NCBI GenBank assembly: GCA_016793415.1 | Contig: JAEUMC010000429.1 | Span: forward strand, 1-8,102 | Length of the DNA stretch: 8,102 nucleotides | Origin: Devosia sp. | GTDB lineage: Bacteria > Pseudomonadota > Alphaproteobacteria > Rhizobiales > Devosiaceae | Reading direction: 5' to 3' | Shown here: piece after piece, positions 1 through 4,979 of the stretch | How positions within the stretch are numbered: the first letter of the stretch is position 1 | How the letters are laid out: each line of letters opens with the position of its first letter | Position numbers and translations under genes: made by a program | The notes under the pieces: model-generated | Database searches by the model: none | What the model was told of the DNA's origin: nothing | The model's input: only the letters and a program-made list of their open reading frames with translations

Positions 1-28
1 AGAAAAAGGCGGGCCGAGGCCCGCCTTT
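1..28 (-). terminator. Intrinsic terminator of the flagellin gene
   Basis: On the minus strand, just after the flagellin stop codon, a GC-rich stem (GGCGGGC paired with GCCCGCC, four-base loop, A/T pairs extending it) is followed by a TTTTTCT tract at the window edge. The hairpin begins about 22 bases after the stop. This is a classic rho-independent terminator, as expected for a highly expressed monocistronic flagellin. Confidence 0.9.
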
Positions 29-50
29 CCGCATCAACGCGAGGACGTTT

Positions 51-1613
51 TCAGCCGAACAGGCGGAGCACGGCCTGGTCGGCCTGCGAGGCCATCGACA
101 GCGCCGTCGAGCTGAGCTGCTGGCGGGTCTGCAGGGCGAGCAGGTTCGCCGCTTCCTCGTTGGTATCGGCCAAAGTCAGGTTCGCCGCGCCGGTTTCCAG
201 CGTGTTGATCATGTTCTTGGTGAAGTCGGTGCGGTTCTGCACGATCGACAGGTTCGAGCCGAAGGACGAGGCCTGCGAGCGGAGCTTGCCGAGTGCGGTG
301 CCCAGGATCTCGAGCTTCGCATCGAGGCTCGAGTCCGAGTCGAAGTCGGAGTTGACGACGTGGTCGATACCCAGGGTGGTGTTGTTGATGGCGATCGGGT
401 CGCCACTCTCGTTCTTGGCCTGGATGTCGATGGTCGACGTGCCGGTCTCGTTGAAGGTCAGCTTGAGCTTGTCGCCGCGCAGCAGGTTGATGCCGTTGAA
501 GGAGGCATCGTCGGCGAACTTGTCGAGCTGGTCACGCAGTTCGTTGAACTGGGTGACGAGGTTCTTGCGAACGGTGTTGCCGTCGATGGTGCCTTCGCCG
601 GTGGTGCCGTCGACTTCACCGTCCGTGCCGACGCCGGTCACGGTGAGCTCTTCGGTCGAGAGGTTCTCGATACGGAGCTTGCCGTTGTCGTTGGAGGCGC
701 GGATCTTGTCCTTCAGCGAGGTATTGGTGTTGATCTCCTGCACCAGGGCATCAACGGTTTTCACCGCGCCCGGAGCGACAGCGGCGACACCGGTATTGGA
801 TGCGGCCGCGATACCCGAGGTGTTGGTGATGGTGTTGGCGCCGCCGCCGTTCACGACGCCGACGGCAGAGATGGCGACCGACGATGTCGCGCCCGTGGTA
901 TTCGAGGTCAGTGACAGGGCAGTGCCCGAACCACCGACAGTGACGCCGGTCACGTTGGCATCCGACAGGGCCTGGGTCACGGCGGCACGCAGATCGGCGC
1001 CGCTGGTGATCGCGCCGCCGGCAATACCGGCGTCCGTCAGGGTCTGTGCGTCGATGGTCACCGGAGTGACGGCGCCGCCGTCGACCTGGATCGAGAAGTT
1101 CAACTGGTCGCCCGGATCGTCGAAGGTGACGGTCGAAGCGAAGTTCGACGACACGGTGCCCGCGGTAGCGGCAGAGCCGGCGCCGGTGGTGTTGAGGTTG
1201 ATGCTGACCGGTGCAGTGCCGACAGCGCCGCCCTCGAAGGACAGCGTCTTCACCGACGCAGTGCCGATGGCAGTGGTGTCGAGCGCATAGGACATGGTCT
1301 TGAACGACTTGTCCTGACGCGCCTGGCGCAGGGCCGACTGCATGCCTTCGACCGTCTTGGTGATCGAGGTCAGACCGTTATCGGCGGCTTCGATGGTCTT
1401 GATGCCGTTCGACATCGAGTCCAGCAGGTTTGCCATGTCGGACGCACGACTATTCAGCGACGCGGCAGTAAAGAAGTTGGTCGGGTTGTCGAGCGCAGTG
1501 TTTACCTTGAGACCGGTGGCGAGACGCTCCTGCGTCTTTGCCATCGAGGCCGCGGTGGACTGCAGGCTCAAGAGGTTCGAGCGAACCGCTTTTGACAGGT
1601 TAACTTCCGGCAT
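51..1613 (-). CDS. fliC: Flagellin (filament subunit)
   Basis: This is the structural protein of the flagellar filament, exported by the flagellar type III apparatus and polymerised at the tip. The 520 aa product has conserved D0/D1 helices at both ends: residues 1-105 include TQERLATGLKVNTALDNPTN and the EAADNGLTSITK region, and residues 430-520 end in the typical NLLALQTRQQL...ADQAVLRLFG tail. Between them, residues about 110-345 are a Thr/Ser/Gly/Ala-rich surface domain. Two stretches there (about 206-250 and 286-326) resemble the flagellin hook IN motif. I see no cysteine, which is usual for flagellins. The length exceeds the roughly 270-400 aa common in alphaproteobacteria because of this insert. 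The ATG at 1613 is preceded by AGAAGGGA about 9 bases upstream, which supports the start. Homologues are named fliC or fljK in different genera. It is the last gene before a terminator and appears to have its own promoter region. Identification is secure; filament role versus a secondary paralogue cannot be decided here. Confidence 0.96.
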   Translation of the reverse strand: MPEVNLSKAVRSNLLSLQSTAASMAKTQERLATGLKVNTALDNPTNFFTAASLNSRASDMANLLDSMSNGIKTIEAADNGLTSITKTVEGMQSALRQARQDKSFKTMSYALDTTAIGTASVKTLSFEGGAVGTAPVSINLNTTGAGSAATAGTVSSNFASTVTFDDPGDQLNFSIQVDGGAVTPVTIDAQTLTDAGIAGGAITSGADLRAAVTQALSDANVTGVTVGGSGTALSLTSNTTGATSSVAISAVGVVNGGGANTITNTSGIAAASNTGVAAVAPGAVKTVDALVQEINTNTSLKDKIRASNDNGKLRIENLSTEELTVTGVGTDGEVDGTTGEGTIDGNTVRKNLVTQFNELRDQLDKFADDASFNGINLLRGDKLKLTFNETGTSTIDIQAKNESGDPIAINNTTLGIDHVVNSDFDSDSSLDAKLEILGTALGKLRSQASSFGSNLSIVQNRTDFTKNMINTLETGAANLTLADTNEEAANLLALQTRQQLSSTALSMASQADQAVLRLFG

Positions 1614-1689
1614 GGGTGGAATCCCTTCTGGCTAAATCGATAATCTCGTCCTGAGATTGATCCTGATCGTAGCCTCGGCCGGCTTAGGA

Positions 1690-1697
1690 ATGGTTAA
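1690..1697 (-). promoter_or_regulatory. CtrA half-site-like TTAACCAT upstream of flagellin
   Basis: The minus strand reads TTAACCAT about 77-84 bases upstream of the flagellin start. This matches the CtrA half-site as I know it from Caulobacter. The second half at the proper spacing (TAAG) is poor, so it is only a half-site. An octamer like this can occur by chance. Confidence 0.35.
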
Positions 1698-1732
1698 CAG
1701 GATGCTGCCAGACGCAGTTAATTTTGTGTTCC

Positions 1733-1750
1733 GTGACGCACTGGCGTCAC
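1733..1750. repeat. 18-bp perfect palindrome in flagellin upstream region
   Basis: GTGACGC and GCGTCAC form 7-bp perfect arms around a 4-base centre (ACTG). It lies 120-137 bases upstream of the flagellin start, between the ftr-like site and the gene. No T-tract follows on either strand, so it is not a good terminator. A dimeric regulator operator is possible, but no regulator can be named. Confidence 0.5.
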
Positions 1751-1753
1751 CCG

Positions 1754-1766
1754 CAAAACCTTGAAT
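1754..1766 (-). promoter_or_regulatory. Possible IHF site upstream of flagellin
   Basis: The minus strand reads ATTCAAGGTTTTG, which matches the IHF core WATCAA-N4-TTR at all but the second position. It sits 22 bases from the ftr-like palindrome on the promoter side. That is where IHF bends DNA in Caulobacter sigma-54 flagellar promoters. One-mismatch matches are not rare, so this is suggestive only. Confidence 0.3.
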
Positions 1767-1787
1767 AACATAGGAAAATCGACGTTT

Positions 1788-1802
1788 CGGCAATTCTTGC
1801 CG
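1788..1802 (-). promoter_or_regulatory. ftr-like (FlbD enhancer-like) palindrome upstream of flagellin
   Basis: CGGCA-ATTCT-TGCCG has 5-bp perfect arms (7 bp counting the flanking T/A and the inner A/T pair). On the minus strand it reads CGGCAAG, fitting the CGGCARR half-site I recall for FlbD-binding ftr elements in Caulobacter. It lies about 175-190 bp upstream of the flagellin start. The same arms and spacing recur at 4365-4379 and 4408-4422, and with one change at 2260-2274. Assignment to FlbD is inference from shape and context. Confidence 0.5.
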
Positions 1803-1862
1803 AGCCCGCTGCGAGTGACCGCGAGTTAGGGAATCGGCGGTGCGAGGACGCAGAATCGAGGG

Positions 1863-2189
1863 TCAGACGAGCCGGTCGTGGAGGGCAAGCGAGCCCTGGG
1901 CGGGCAGGTCGGCGCTGCCGAGGCGAAGGATGATTTCGCGATCGCTGGTGGGCTTGGGCGGCAGCTGCCCCGAAAGCAGCGCCGCGGCAAAGGCCGAGCC
2001 CGGCGGAGGTGGCGGCGCGGGCAACGGCGGCAGCAGTGAAGCGGCGCTGTTCTGTGGGGGAGGGGGCGGCGCGGGTGTATCGGGCTGATCCGAACCGTGG
2101 GTGGAATCGCCAAGCAGCGACCGGGACCTGTAGTCCCCGACTGCTCCTAATCCCATCCTGATCGGTTCGGGCGCTATTCTGGCGCTCAT
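1863..2189 (-). CDS. Proline-rich hypothetical protein in flagellar cluster
   Basis: I do not recognise this protein. The start chosen is the ATG at 2189, with GGGA nine bases upstream, giving 108 aa; an ATG at 2198 and a TTG at 2222 are in frame. Residues 1-30 are mixed and fairly basic. Residues 36-63 hold two proline runs (TPAPPPPP and LPAPPPPP) separated by QNSAASLLP. The C-terminal part (about 66-108) looks folded, with an amphipathic stretch around DREIILRLGSADLP. There is no signal peptide or membrane segment. Codon third positions are mostly G/C, as in the neighbours, which supports real coding; overlapping frames look like composition shadows. It lies on the flagellar strand between the FlgN-like gene and flagellin, with ftr-like palindromes on both sides, so a flagellar role is a reasonable inference. 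The proline runs would be expected to need EF-P for translation. Confidence 0.6.
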   Translation of the reverse strand: MSARIAPEPIRMGLGAVGDYRSRSLLGDSTHGSDQPDTPAPPPPPQNSAASLLPPLPAPPPPPGSAFAAALLSGQLPPKPTSDREIILRLGSADLPAQGSLALHDRLV

Positions 2190-2190
2190 G

Positions 2191-2232
2191 ACCGGCATTC
2201 CCAATTGCCAATTAGCTGGCAAACATGCCGGT
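2191..2232. repeat. Nested inverted repeat over the start of the proline-rich gene
   Basis: The outer arms ACCGGCAT (2191-2198) and ATGCCGGT (2225-2232) are perfect 8-bp complements. Inside them TTGCCA (2205-2210) and TGGCAA (2217-2222) form a second 6-bp stem with a 6-base loop. In the minus-strand mRNA the GGGA ribosome-binding segment falls in the unpaired stretch between stems, and the ATG at 2198 is in the outer stem. This could gate translation or act as a DNA-level operator. Confidence 0.5.
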
Positions 2233-2259
2233 CCAGGCTTTCACCCTGCTTTCGTGGTT

Positions 2260-2274
2260 CGGCGCAATTTGCCG
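2260..2274 (-). promoter_or_regulatory. ftr-like palindrome upstream of proline-rich gene
   Basis: CGGCG-CAATT-TGCCG keeps the CGGC-N7-GCCG frame of the other three copies, with one changed position (G for A). Flanking TT and AA extend the stem to TTCGGC/GCCGAA. On the minus strand it reads CGGCAAA. It lies 71-85 bp upstream of the ATG at 2189 and just after the stop of the FlgN-like gene. The stem could instead be a weak 3' hairpin of that gene, but no T-tract follows on the minus strand. Confidence 0.4.
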
Positions 2275-2287
2275 AAAACTGTAGCGA

Positions 2288-2761
2288 TCAGAGCGCGCGG
2301 TTGATCGAGACGCCGCTCGCCGCCTGCGGCGGCTGGCCGGCAAGTTCGCCATTGGCGCCGTAGGTCTTGGGGCGGGCCCTGGCGCTCATCGCCTTGGCCA
2401 CGTCGGTGAGCAGTTCCTCGGTGACCGAACGGGCGGTGGCGATGACGCGCAGGTTCTCGGCCATCTGCGTCGCCAGCCGATCGTGACCGCCCAGCAGCGC
2501 CTCGACGAGGGCAGGGGCTTCGGCGCGCAGCCGGGCCGACTGGCGCTGCACAGAGCGGGCATAGCCCATGTAGTCCTGCGCGAGGCGGGTCTTGTCGGCG
2601 GTCAACTGGCCCGCCTCCTTGGCGCGGCCGGCGCGGAGCAGCGTGGTCTCCTGGTTGAGCACGACCACGAGGCTTTCGAGCGTTTCCATGGCGAGGCCGC
2701 AGAGCTCGGCGGCGGGAAGGGAGTCGAGGGCCGCGAGGCGTTCGGCAGCTGCATTCATCAT
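2288..2761 (-). CDS. FlgN/FlbY-like flagellar coiled-coil protein
   Basis: This 157 aa protein is predicted to be almost entirely helical up to about residue 130. It is rich in Ala, Leu, Glu and Arg, with heptad-like spacing (ETLESLVVVLNQETTLLRAG, then LAQDYMGYARSVQRQSARLR). A KTYGANGEL motif follows near residue 132, then a disordered tail. Alphaproteobacterial FlgN-like proteins, which chaperone the hook-filament junction proteins FlgK and FlgL in the cytoplasm, have this helical build and a similar YG.NG tail motif. Caulobacter has flbY in the comparable position after flgI and cheL. The start at 2761 overlaps the flgJ-like stop by four bases (ATGA), with GGAG seven bases upstream inside that gene, so translation is coupled. 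The FlgN assignment rests on fold pattern and position, not catalytic residues. A plain FlbY-type protein of unknown role is the alternative. Confidence 0.75.
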   Translation of the reverse strand: MMNAAAERLAALDSLPAAELCGLAMETLESLVVVLNQETTLLRAGRAKEAGQLTADKTRLAQDYMGYARSVQRQSARLRAEAPALVEALLGGHDRLATQMAENLRVIATARSVTEELLTDVAKAMSARARPKTYGANGELAGQPPQAASGVSINRAL

Positions 2762-3105
2762 TTCAGCGCTCCGCTGGTTCTTGTTGTTGGGATGGAGTTC
2801 TGGGCGGCTTCCTGCGCCGCAATGAGGTCGGGCAGCAGCGCATCGGCGAGGCCGACGCCGCCCGAGCGGGCCAGCACGTCGGCCATCTGTTCGGCCTGCA
2901 TGCCGCGCCAGGTTTCTTCGGCAAAGCCGCCACCCATGGCGCTTTCATCGGTCTTCAGCGAGGCGAACATTTCCTTCATCAAGGTGTTGAGGAAAACACC
3001 CTCAAGGTCTTTTGCCTGCTCGCGAAGATGGCCAACCTGGGCAGGCGACAGCGTCGTCGCCCTGTTCTGGCCGGCATAGCCCAGGCCGGAGGGAGAACTC
3101 AGCAT
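2758..3105 (-). CDS. flgJ: FlgJ/CheL-type rod-binding protein, single domain
   Basis: This 115 aa protein matches the N-terminal rod-binding domain of FlgJ, which caps or scaffolds the growing periplasmic rod. The family core is visible at residues 29-78: EQAKDLEGVFLNTLMKEMF, then a flexible segment with GGGFAEETWRGMQAEQMADVLA, then GGVGLADAL. The muramidase domain found in enterobacterial FlgJ is absent, as is normal in alphaproteobacteria, where the gene is often called cheL. A separate lytic enzyme must open the peptidoglycan. The ATG at 3105 overlaps the flgI stop by one base (TGATG), with GAGG seven bases upstream, showing a translationally coupled operon. The stop overlaps the next gene. 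Identification is confident from the motif pattern and operon position. Confidence 0.92.
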   Translation of the reverse strand: MLSSPSGLGYAGQNRATTLSPAQVGHLREQAKDLEGVFLNTLMKEMFASLKTDESAMGGGFAEETWRGMQAEQMADVLARSGGVGLADALLPDLIAAQEAAQNSIPTTRTSGALK

Positions 3106-4229
3106 CACAGCACCTCGATCTCGGCCTGCAGAGCCCCCGAGGCCTTCACCGCCTGGAGGATGGCGATGAGGTCGCGAGGGCTGATGCCCAGCGCGTTGAG
3201 GCCATCGACGAGCTCCTGGAGGCTCACCGATTCCGGCACCACCGCGAGGTTGCTGTCTGTGGTGCTCACCGAGAGATCGGTGCGCGGCTCGACCGCGGTC
3301 TGGCCGAGGCTCAATGGGTTGGGCTGCACGACCGTGGGGCTTTCGGCGATGGTCACCGTGAGGTTCGATTGTGCCACGGCGACGGTCGAGACCCGCACGT
3401 CCTTGCCCATGACAATGATGCCGGAGTTCTCGTCGATGACGATCTTGGCAGGCAGATCCGTCTCGATCACCAACTGTTCGATATCGGTCAGGAGGTCGAC
3501 GATATTGCCGTTGAAGTTGCGCGGCAGGTTGAGCCGGATGGTCGCCGGATCCTCGGGCGTGGCGCAGGGCACGCCGATGAAATCGTTGATCGCCAGCGCG
3601 ATGCGGCGCGAGGTGGTGAGATCGGGGTTGCGCAGCGCCAGGCGCAGCGAGCGCTGCGCGCCGAGCACGAAACCGATCTCGCGCTCGATCAGGCCGCCAG
3701 AGGAAATACGGCCGGTGGTCGGCACGCCTGAGACGACCGAGGCGGCATCGCCCTGAGCCGAGAAGCCGTTGATGGTCACCGAGCCCTGGGCAATCGCGTA
3801 GACCTCGCCGTCGGCGCCGAGCAACGGGGTGACCAGCAGGGTGCCGCCCTGCAGGCTCTTGGCATTGCCCAGCGAGGCGACGTTGACATCGAGGCGGGAA
3901 CCCTGGGTCGAGAAGGCCGGAAGGTTCGCCGTCACCATGACTGCCGCGACGTTGCCGGTGCGCATGTTCTCGCCGCGGGTGTTCACCCCCAGGCGCTCGA
4001 GCATCGCCTGCAGGCTCTGCTTGGTGAACGGCGAATTGTTGAGCCCGTCGCCGGTACCATTGAGGCCCACCACCAGGCCATAGCCGACCAGCTGGTTGTC
4101 GCGAACGCCCTCGATATTGACCACATCCTTGATGCGGGCGGCAGCGGCATAAGTGACGCTCGGCTGCGGCACCAGCAGCAATGCCGCCACAAGACCAAAC
4201 AGTGCGCGCTTGAGATCGAATTTGGCCAT
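3105..4229 (-). CDS. flgI: Flagellar P-ring protein FlgI
   Basis: FlgI forms the P ring, the periplasmic bushing around the rod at the peptidoglycan layer. From the ATG at 4229 the product is 374 aa, the usual family length. The reading frame is open further upstream, but this start has GGGGA seven bases before it and is followed at once by a Sec signal peptide: basic MAKFDLKR, hydrophobic ALFGLVAALLLV, cleavage near TYA-A. The mature chain opens with the family signature RIKDVVNIEGVRDNQLVGYGL and VVGLNGTGDGLNNSPFT, then SLQAMLERLGVN and NVAAVMVTANLP. It closes with the C-terminal NALGISPRDLIAILQAVKASGAL. It heads the flgI-flgJ-flgN-like operon. A strong sigma-54 promoter match sits 55-70 bases upstream of the start codon, with ftr-like palindromes further up. 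It is divergent from fliX. Confidence 0.97.
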   Translation of the reverse strand: MAKFDLKRALFGLVAALLLVPQPSVTYAAAARIKDVVNIEGVRDNQLVGYGLVVGLNGTGDGLNNSPFTKQSLQAMLERLGVNTRGENMRTGNVAAVMVTANLPAFSTQGSRLDVNVASLGNAKSLQGGTLLVTPLLGADGEVYAIAQGSVTINGFSAQGDAASVVSGVPTTGRISSGGLIEREIGFVLGAQRSLRLALRNPDLTTSRRIALAINDFIGVPCATPEDPATIRLNLPRNFNGNIVDLLTDIEQLVIETDLPAKIVIDENSGIIVMGKDVRVSTVAVAQSNLTVTIAESPTVVQPNPLSLGQTAVEPRTDLSVSTTDSNLAVVPESVSLQELVDGLNALGISPRDLIAILQAVKASGALQAEIEVL

Positions 4230-4283
4230 CTGGCAGTCCCCGGAGTGCGGCACATCCCCATGCGCCGTGATTGCCGGGGACGT

Positions 4284-4299
4284 TGCGAGAACCGTGCCA
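4284..4299 (-). promoter_or_regulatory. Sigma-54 promoter of the flgI operon
   Basis: The minus strand reads TGGCACG-GTTC-TCGCA, against the consensus TGGCACG-N4-TTGCA. The invariant GG (-24) and GC (-12) are present with the required 10-base gap, and only one consensus base differs. The predicted start of transcription is near 4273, leaving a leader of about 44 bases before the flgI ATG. Sigma-54 control of late basal body and hook genes is well known in Caulobacter-type flagellar hierarchies. Confidence 0.8.
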
Positions 4300-4306
4300 G
4301 TTTCGC

Positions 4307-4319
4307 CAACGCGTTGAAA
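4307..4319 (-). promoter_or_regulatory. Possible IHF site next to the flgI sigma-54 promoter
   Basis: The minus strand reads TTTCAACGCGTTG, one mismatch from WATCAA-N4-TTR and with the same deviating second position as the candidate at 1754-1766. It lies between the sigma-54 promoter and the ftr-like palindrome at 4365, the standard place for IHF-assisted looping. Sequence support alone is modest. Confidence 0.35.
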
Positions 4320-4364
4320 TGTAAAGAGAATGATGCTCGACGCGGTCTGTCCGGCCGTTCCGGG

Positions 4365-4379
4365 CGGCAAGTCCTGCCG
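4365..4379 (-). promoter_or_regulatory. ftr-like palindrome, flgI-proximal copy
   Basis: CGGCA-AGTCC-TGCCG has perfect 5-bp arms, and its minus strand reads CGGCAGG. It is 92-106 bp upstream of the predicted flgI transcription start, a normal enhancer distance for a sigma-54 activator such as FlbD. It lies just to the flgI side of the CtrA box. Confidence 0.55.
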
Positions 4380-4385
4380 GGTGCA

Positions 4386-4401
4386 TTAACGTTTGCTTAA
4401 C
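4386..4401 (+). promoter_or_regulatory. CtrA-binding box in the flgI-fliX gap
   Basis: TTAACGTTTGCTTAAC is a perfect match to the full CtrA consensus TTAA-N7-TTAAC on the plus strand, oriented toward fliX. In Caulobacter, CtrA activates early flagellar genes including fliX from such boxes overlapping the -35 region. Here the box ends 46 bases before the preferred fliX start. It is sandwiched between two ftr-like palindromes. Confidence 0.8.
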
Positions 4402-4407
4402 TGCTGG

Positions 4408-4422
4408 CGGCAGATTTTGCCG
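4408..4422 (-). promoter_or_regulatory. ftr-like palindrome, fliX-proximal copy
   Basis: CGGCA-GATTT-TGCCG has perfect 5-bp arms, and its minus strand reads CGGCAAA. Its centre is 43 bp from that of the copy at 4365-4379, about four helical turns. It covers GATTTT (4413-4418), the only AT-rich hexamer that could serve as a fliX -10 downstream of the CtrA box. A protein bound here would probably block fliX initiation while still being able to activate flgI. Confidence 0.5.
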
Positions 4423-4447
4423 GGCAGTGGTTCGGGTGGTGAGTCCG

Positions 4448-4864
4448 GTGCGGATCGAGAACAATGCGCGGATAGGCAATGTCGCGGGTCGCTCTGCGAC
4501 CGGCCGCAGTTCGTCCGGTGTGGCGTTCGAGATCGGGCAGGGGCCGCAGGCCCAGGAAGCGCGGCCAACCGCCACGATCGCCGCAGCCACTTCGCTGGAT
4601 GCATTGTTGGCGCTGCAGGCCGTCGAAGACCCGCTGCTCAAGCGCAAGAAGCTGGTACGGCGCGGCAACCAACTGATCGACACGCTCGAAGGGCTGCGCG
4701 GCGACCTGCTGGTCGGCCGGATGGCCGAAGGGCGCCTCAACCAGCTCATGGCTGTGTTGAGCCAGGCGCGGGAGCAATCGGAGCCCGGGCTAGACGCATT
4801 GCTGGACGATATCGAGCTCCGAGCCCGGGTCGAGCTGGCCAAGCGCGGACTGTACCCCGCCTGA
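4448..4864 (+). CDS. fliX: Flagellar assembly regulator FliX
   Basis: FliX is a cytoplasmic regulator of the flagellar hierarchy. In Caulobacter it controls the sigma-54 activator FlbD in response to basal body assembly and is also needed for early assembly. From the GTG at 4448 the product is 138 aa, the family length, and begins MRIENNARIG, like family members that start MRI or MKV. Residues about 5-50 are a low-complexity linker. The C-terminal half carries the family core LDALLALQAVEDPLLKRKKLVRRG, followed by LIDTLEGLRGDLLVGR and ending DIELRARVELAKRG. GTG codons at 4427, 4436 and 4439 are in frame upstream, without a clear ribosome-binding site, so the start is uncertain by a few residues. 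It is divergent from flgI and shares that regulatory region with a CtrA box and ftr-like sites. dksA follows after 115 bp. Confidence 0.93.
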   Translation: MRIENNARIGNVAGRSATGRSSSGVAFEIGQGPQAQEARPTATIAAATSLDALLALQAVEDPLLKRKKLVRRGNQLIDTLEGLRGDLLVGRMAEGRLNQLMAVLSQAREQSEPGLDALLDDIELRARVELAKRGLYPA

Positions 4865-4865
4865 C

Positions 4866-4880
4866 ACAGTCGGCGACTGT
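4866..4880 (+). repeat. Short hairpin after the fliX stop codon
   Basis: ACAGTC and GACTGT are 6-bp arms around GGC, beginning two bases after the fliX stop. No T-run follows, so it is not a convincing intrinsic terminator. It may stabilise the fliX mRNA 3' end or be fortuitous. Confidence 0.3.
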
Positions 4881-4899
4881 CCACTCACGGATTAATCAC

Positions 4900-4917
4900 C
4901 AAGCTTTTGAAAGCTTG
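4900..4917. repeat. 18-bp palindrome overlapping the dksA -35 region
   Basis: CAAGCTTT and AAAGCTTG are 8-bp perfect arms around TG. The right arm overlaps the first bases of the putative dksA -35 hexamer, so it is well placed to be an operator. No T-tract follows. The binding factor is unknown. Confidence 0.4.
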
Positions 4918-4944
4918 CGAAGCATGCCCTTGCGCCACTATAAG
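4915..4944 (+). promoter_or_regulatory. Probable housekeeping promoter of dksA
   Basis: TTGCGA (4915-4920) and TATAAG (4939-4944) are separated by 18 bases, a fair match to a sigma-70-type promoter. Transcription would begin near 4951, giving a leader of about 29 bases. The leader holds two abutting GANTC sites, GAATC at 4967 and GAGTC at 4972, which are potential CcrM methylation targets. Confidence 0.5.
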
Positions 4945-4979
4945 GCCCGCCATTAGGGGCGTTTTGGAATCGAGTCAGA

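Noticed and set aside
160..1290. A 376-codon plus-strand open frame opposite flagellin
   Set aside because: It is an antisense shadow of the flagellin gene. It has no recognisable domain or credible ribosome-binding site, and the minus-strand product is unmistakable.
1696..1710. TGGCAGCATCCTGTT on the minus strand as a flagellin sigma-54 promoter
   Set aside because: The -24 half is good, but the invariant GC at -12 is missing at the required spacing. Another candidate (GG at 1750-1751, GC at 1738-1739) has the spacing but a poor -24. Neither is good enough to call.
1747..2211. A longer overlapping minus-strand frame covering the proline-rich gene
   Set aside because: Its Arg/Ser/Pro composition and poorer codon third positions look like an offset reading of the same GC-rich DNA. 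The frame ending at 1863 has better codon usage and an adjacent ribosome-binding segment.
2258..2276. TTCGGC/GCCGAA stem as an intrinsic terminator of the FlgN-like gene
   Set aside because: No T-tract follows on the minus strand, and the sequence matches the ftr-like palindrome better, so it was recorded as a possible regulatory site.
2758..4884. A very long minus-strand open frame (over 700 codons) spanning the flgI region
   Set aside because: Only its last 115 codons are a real gene (flgJ-like). The rest runs through flgI and fliX in another frame and has low-complexity Arg/Ser/Pro-rich composition typical of a GC-rich shadow.
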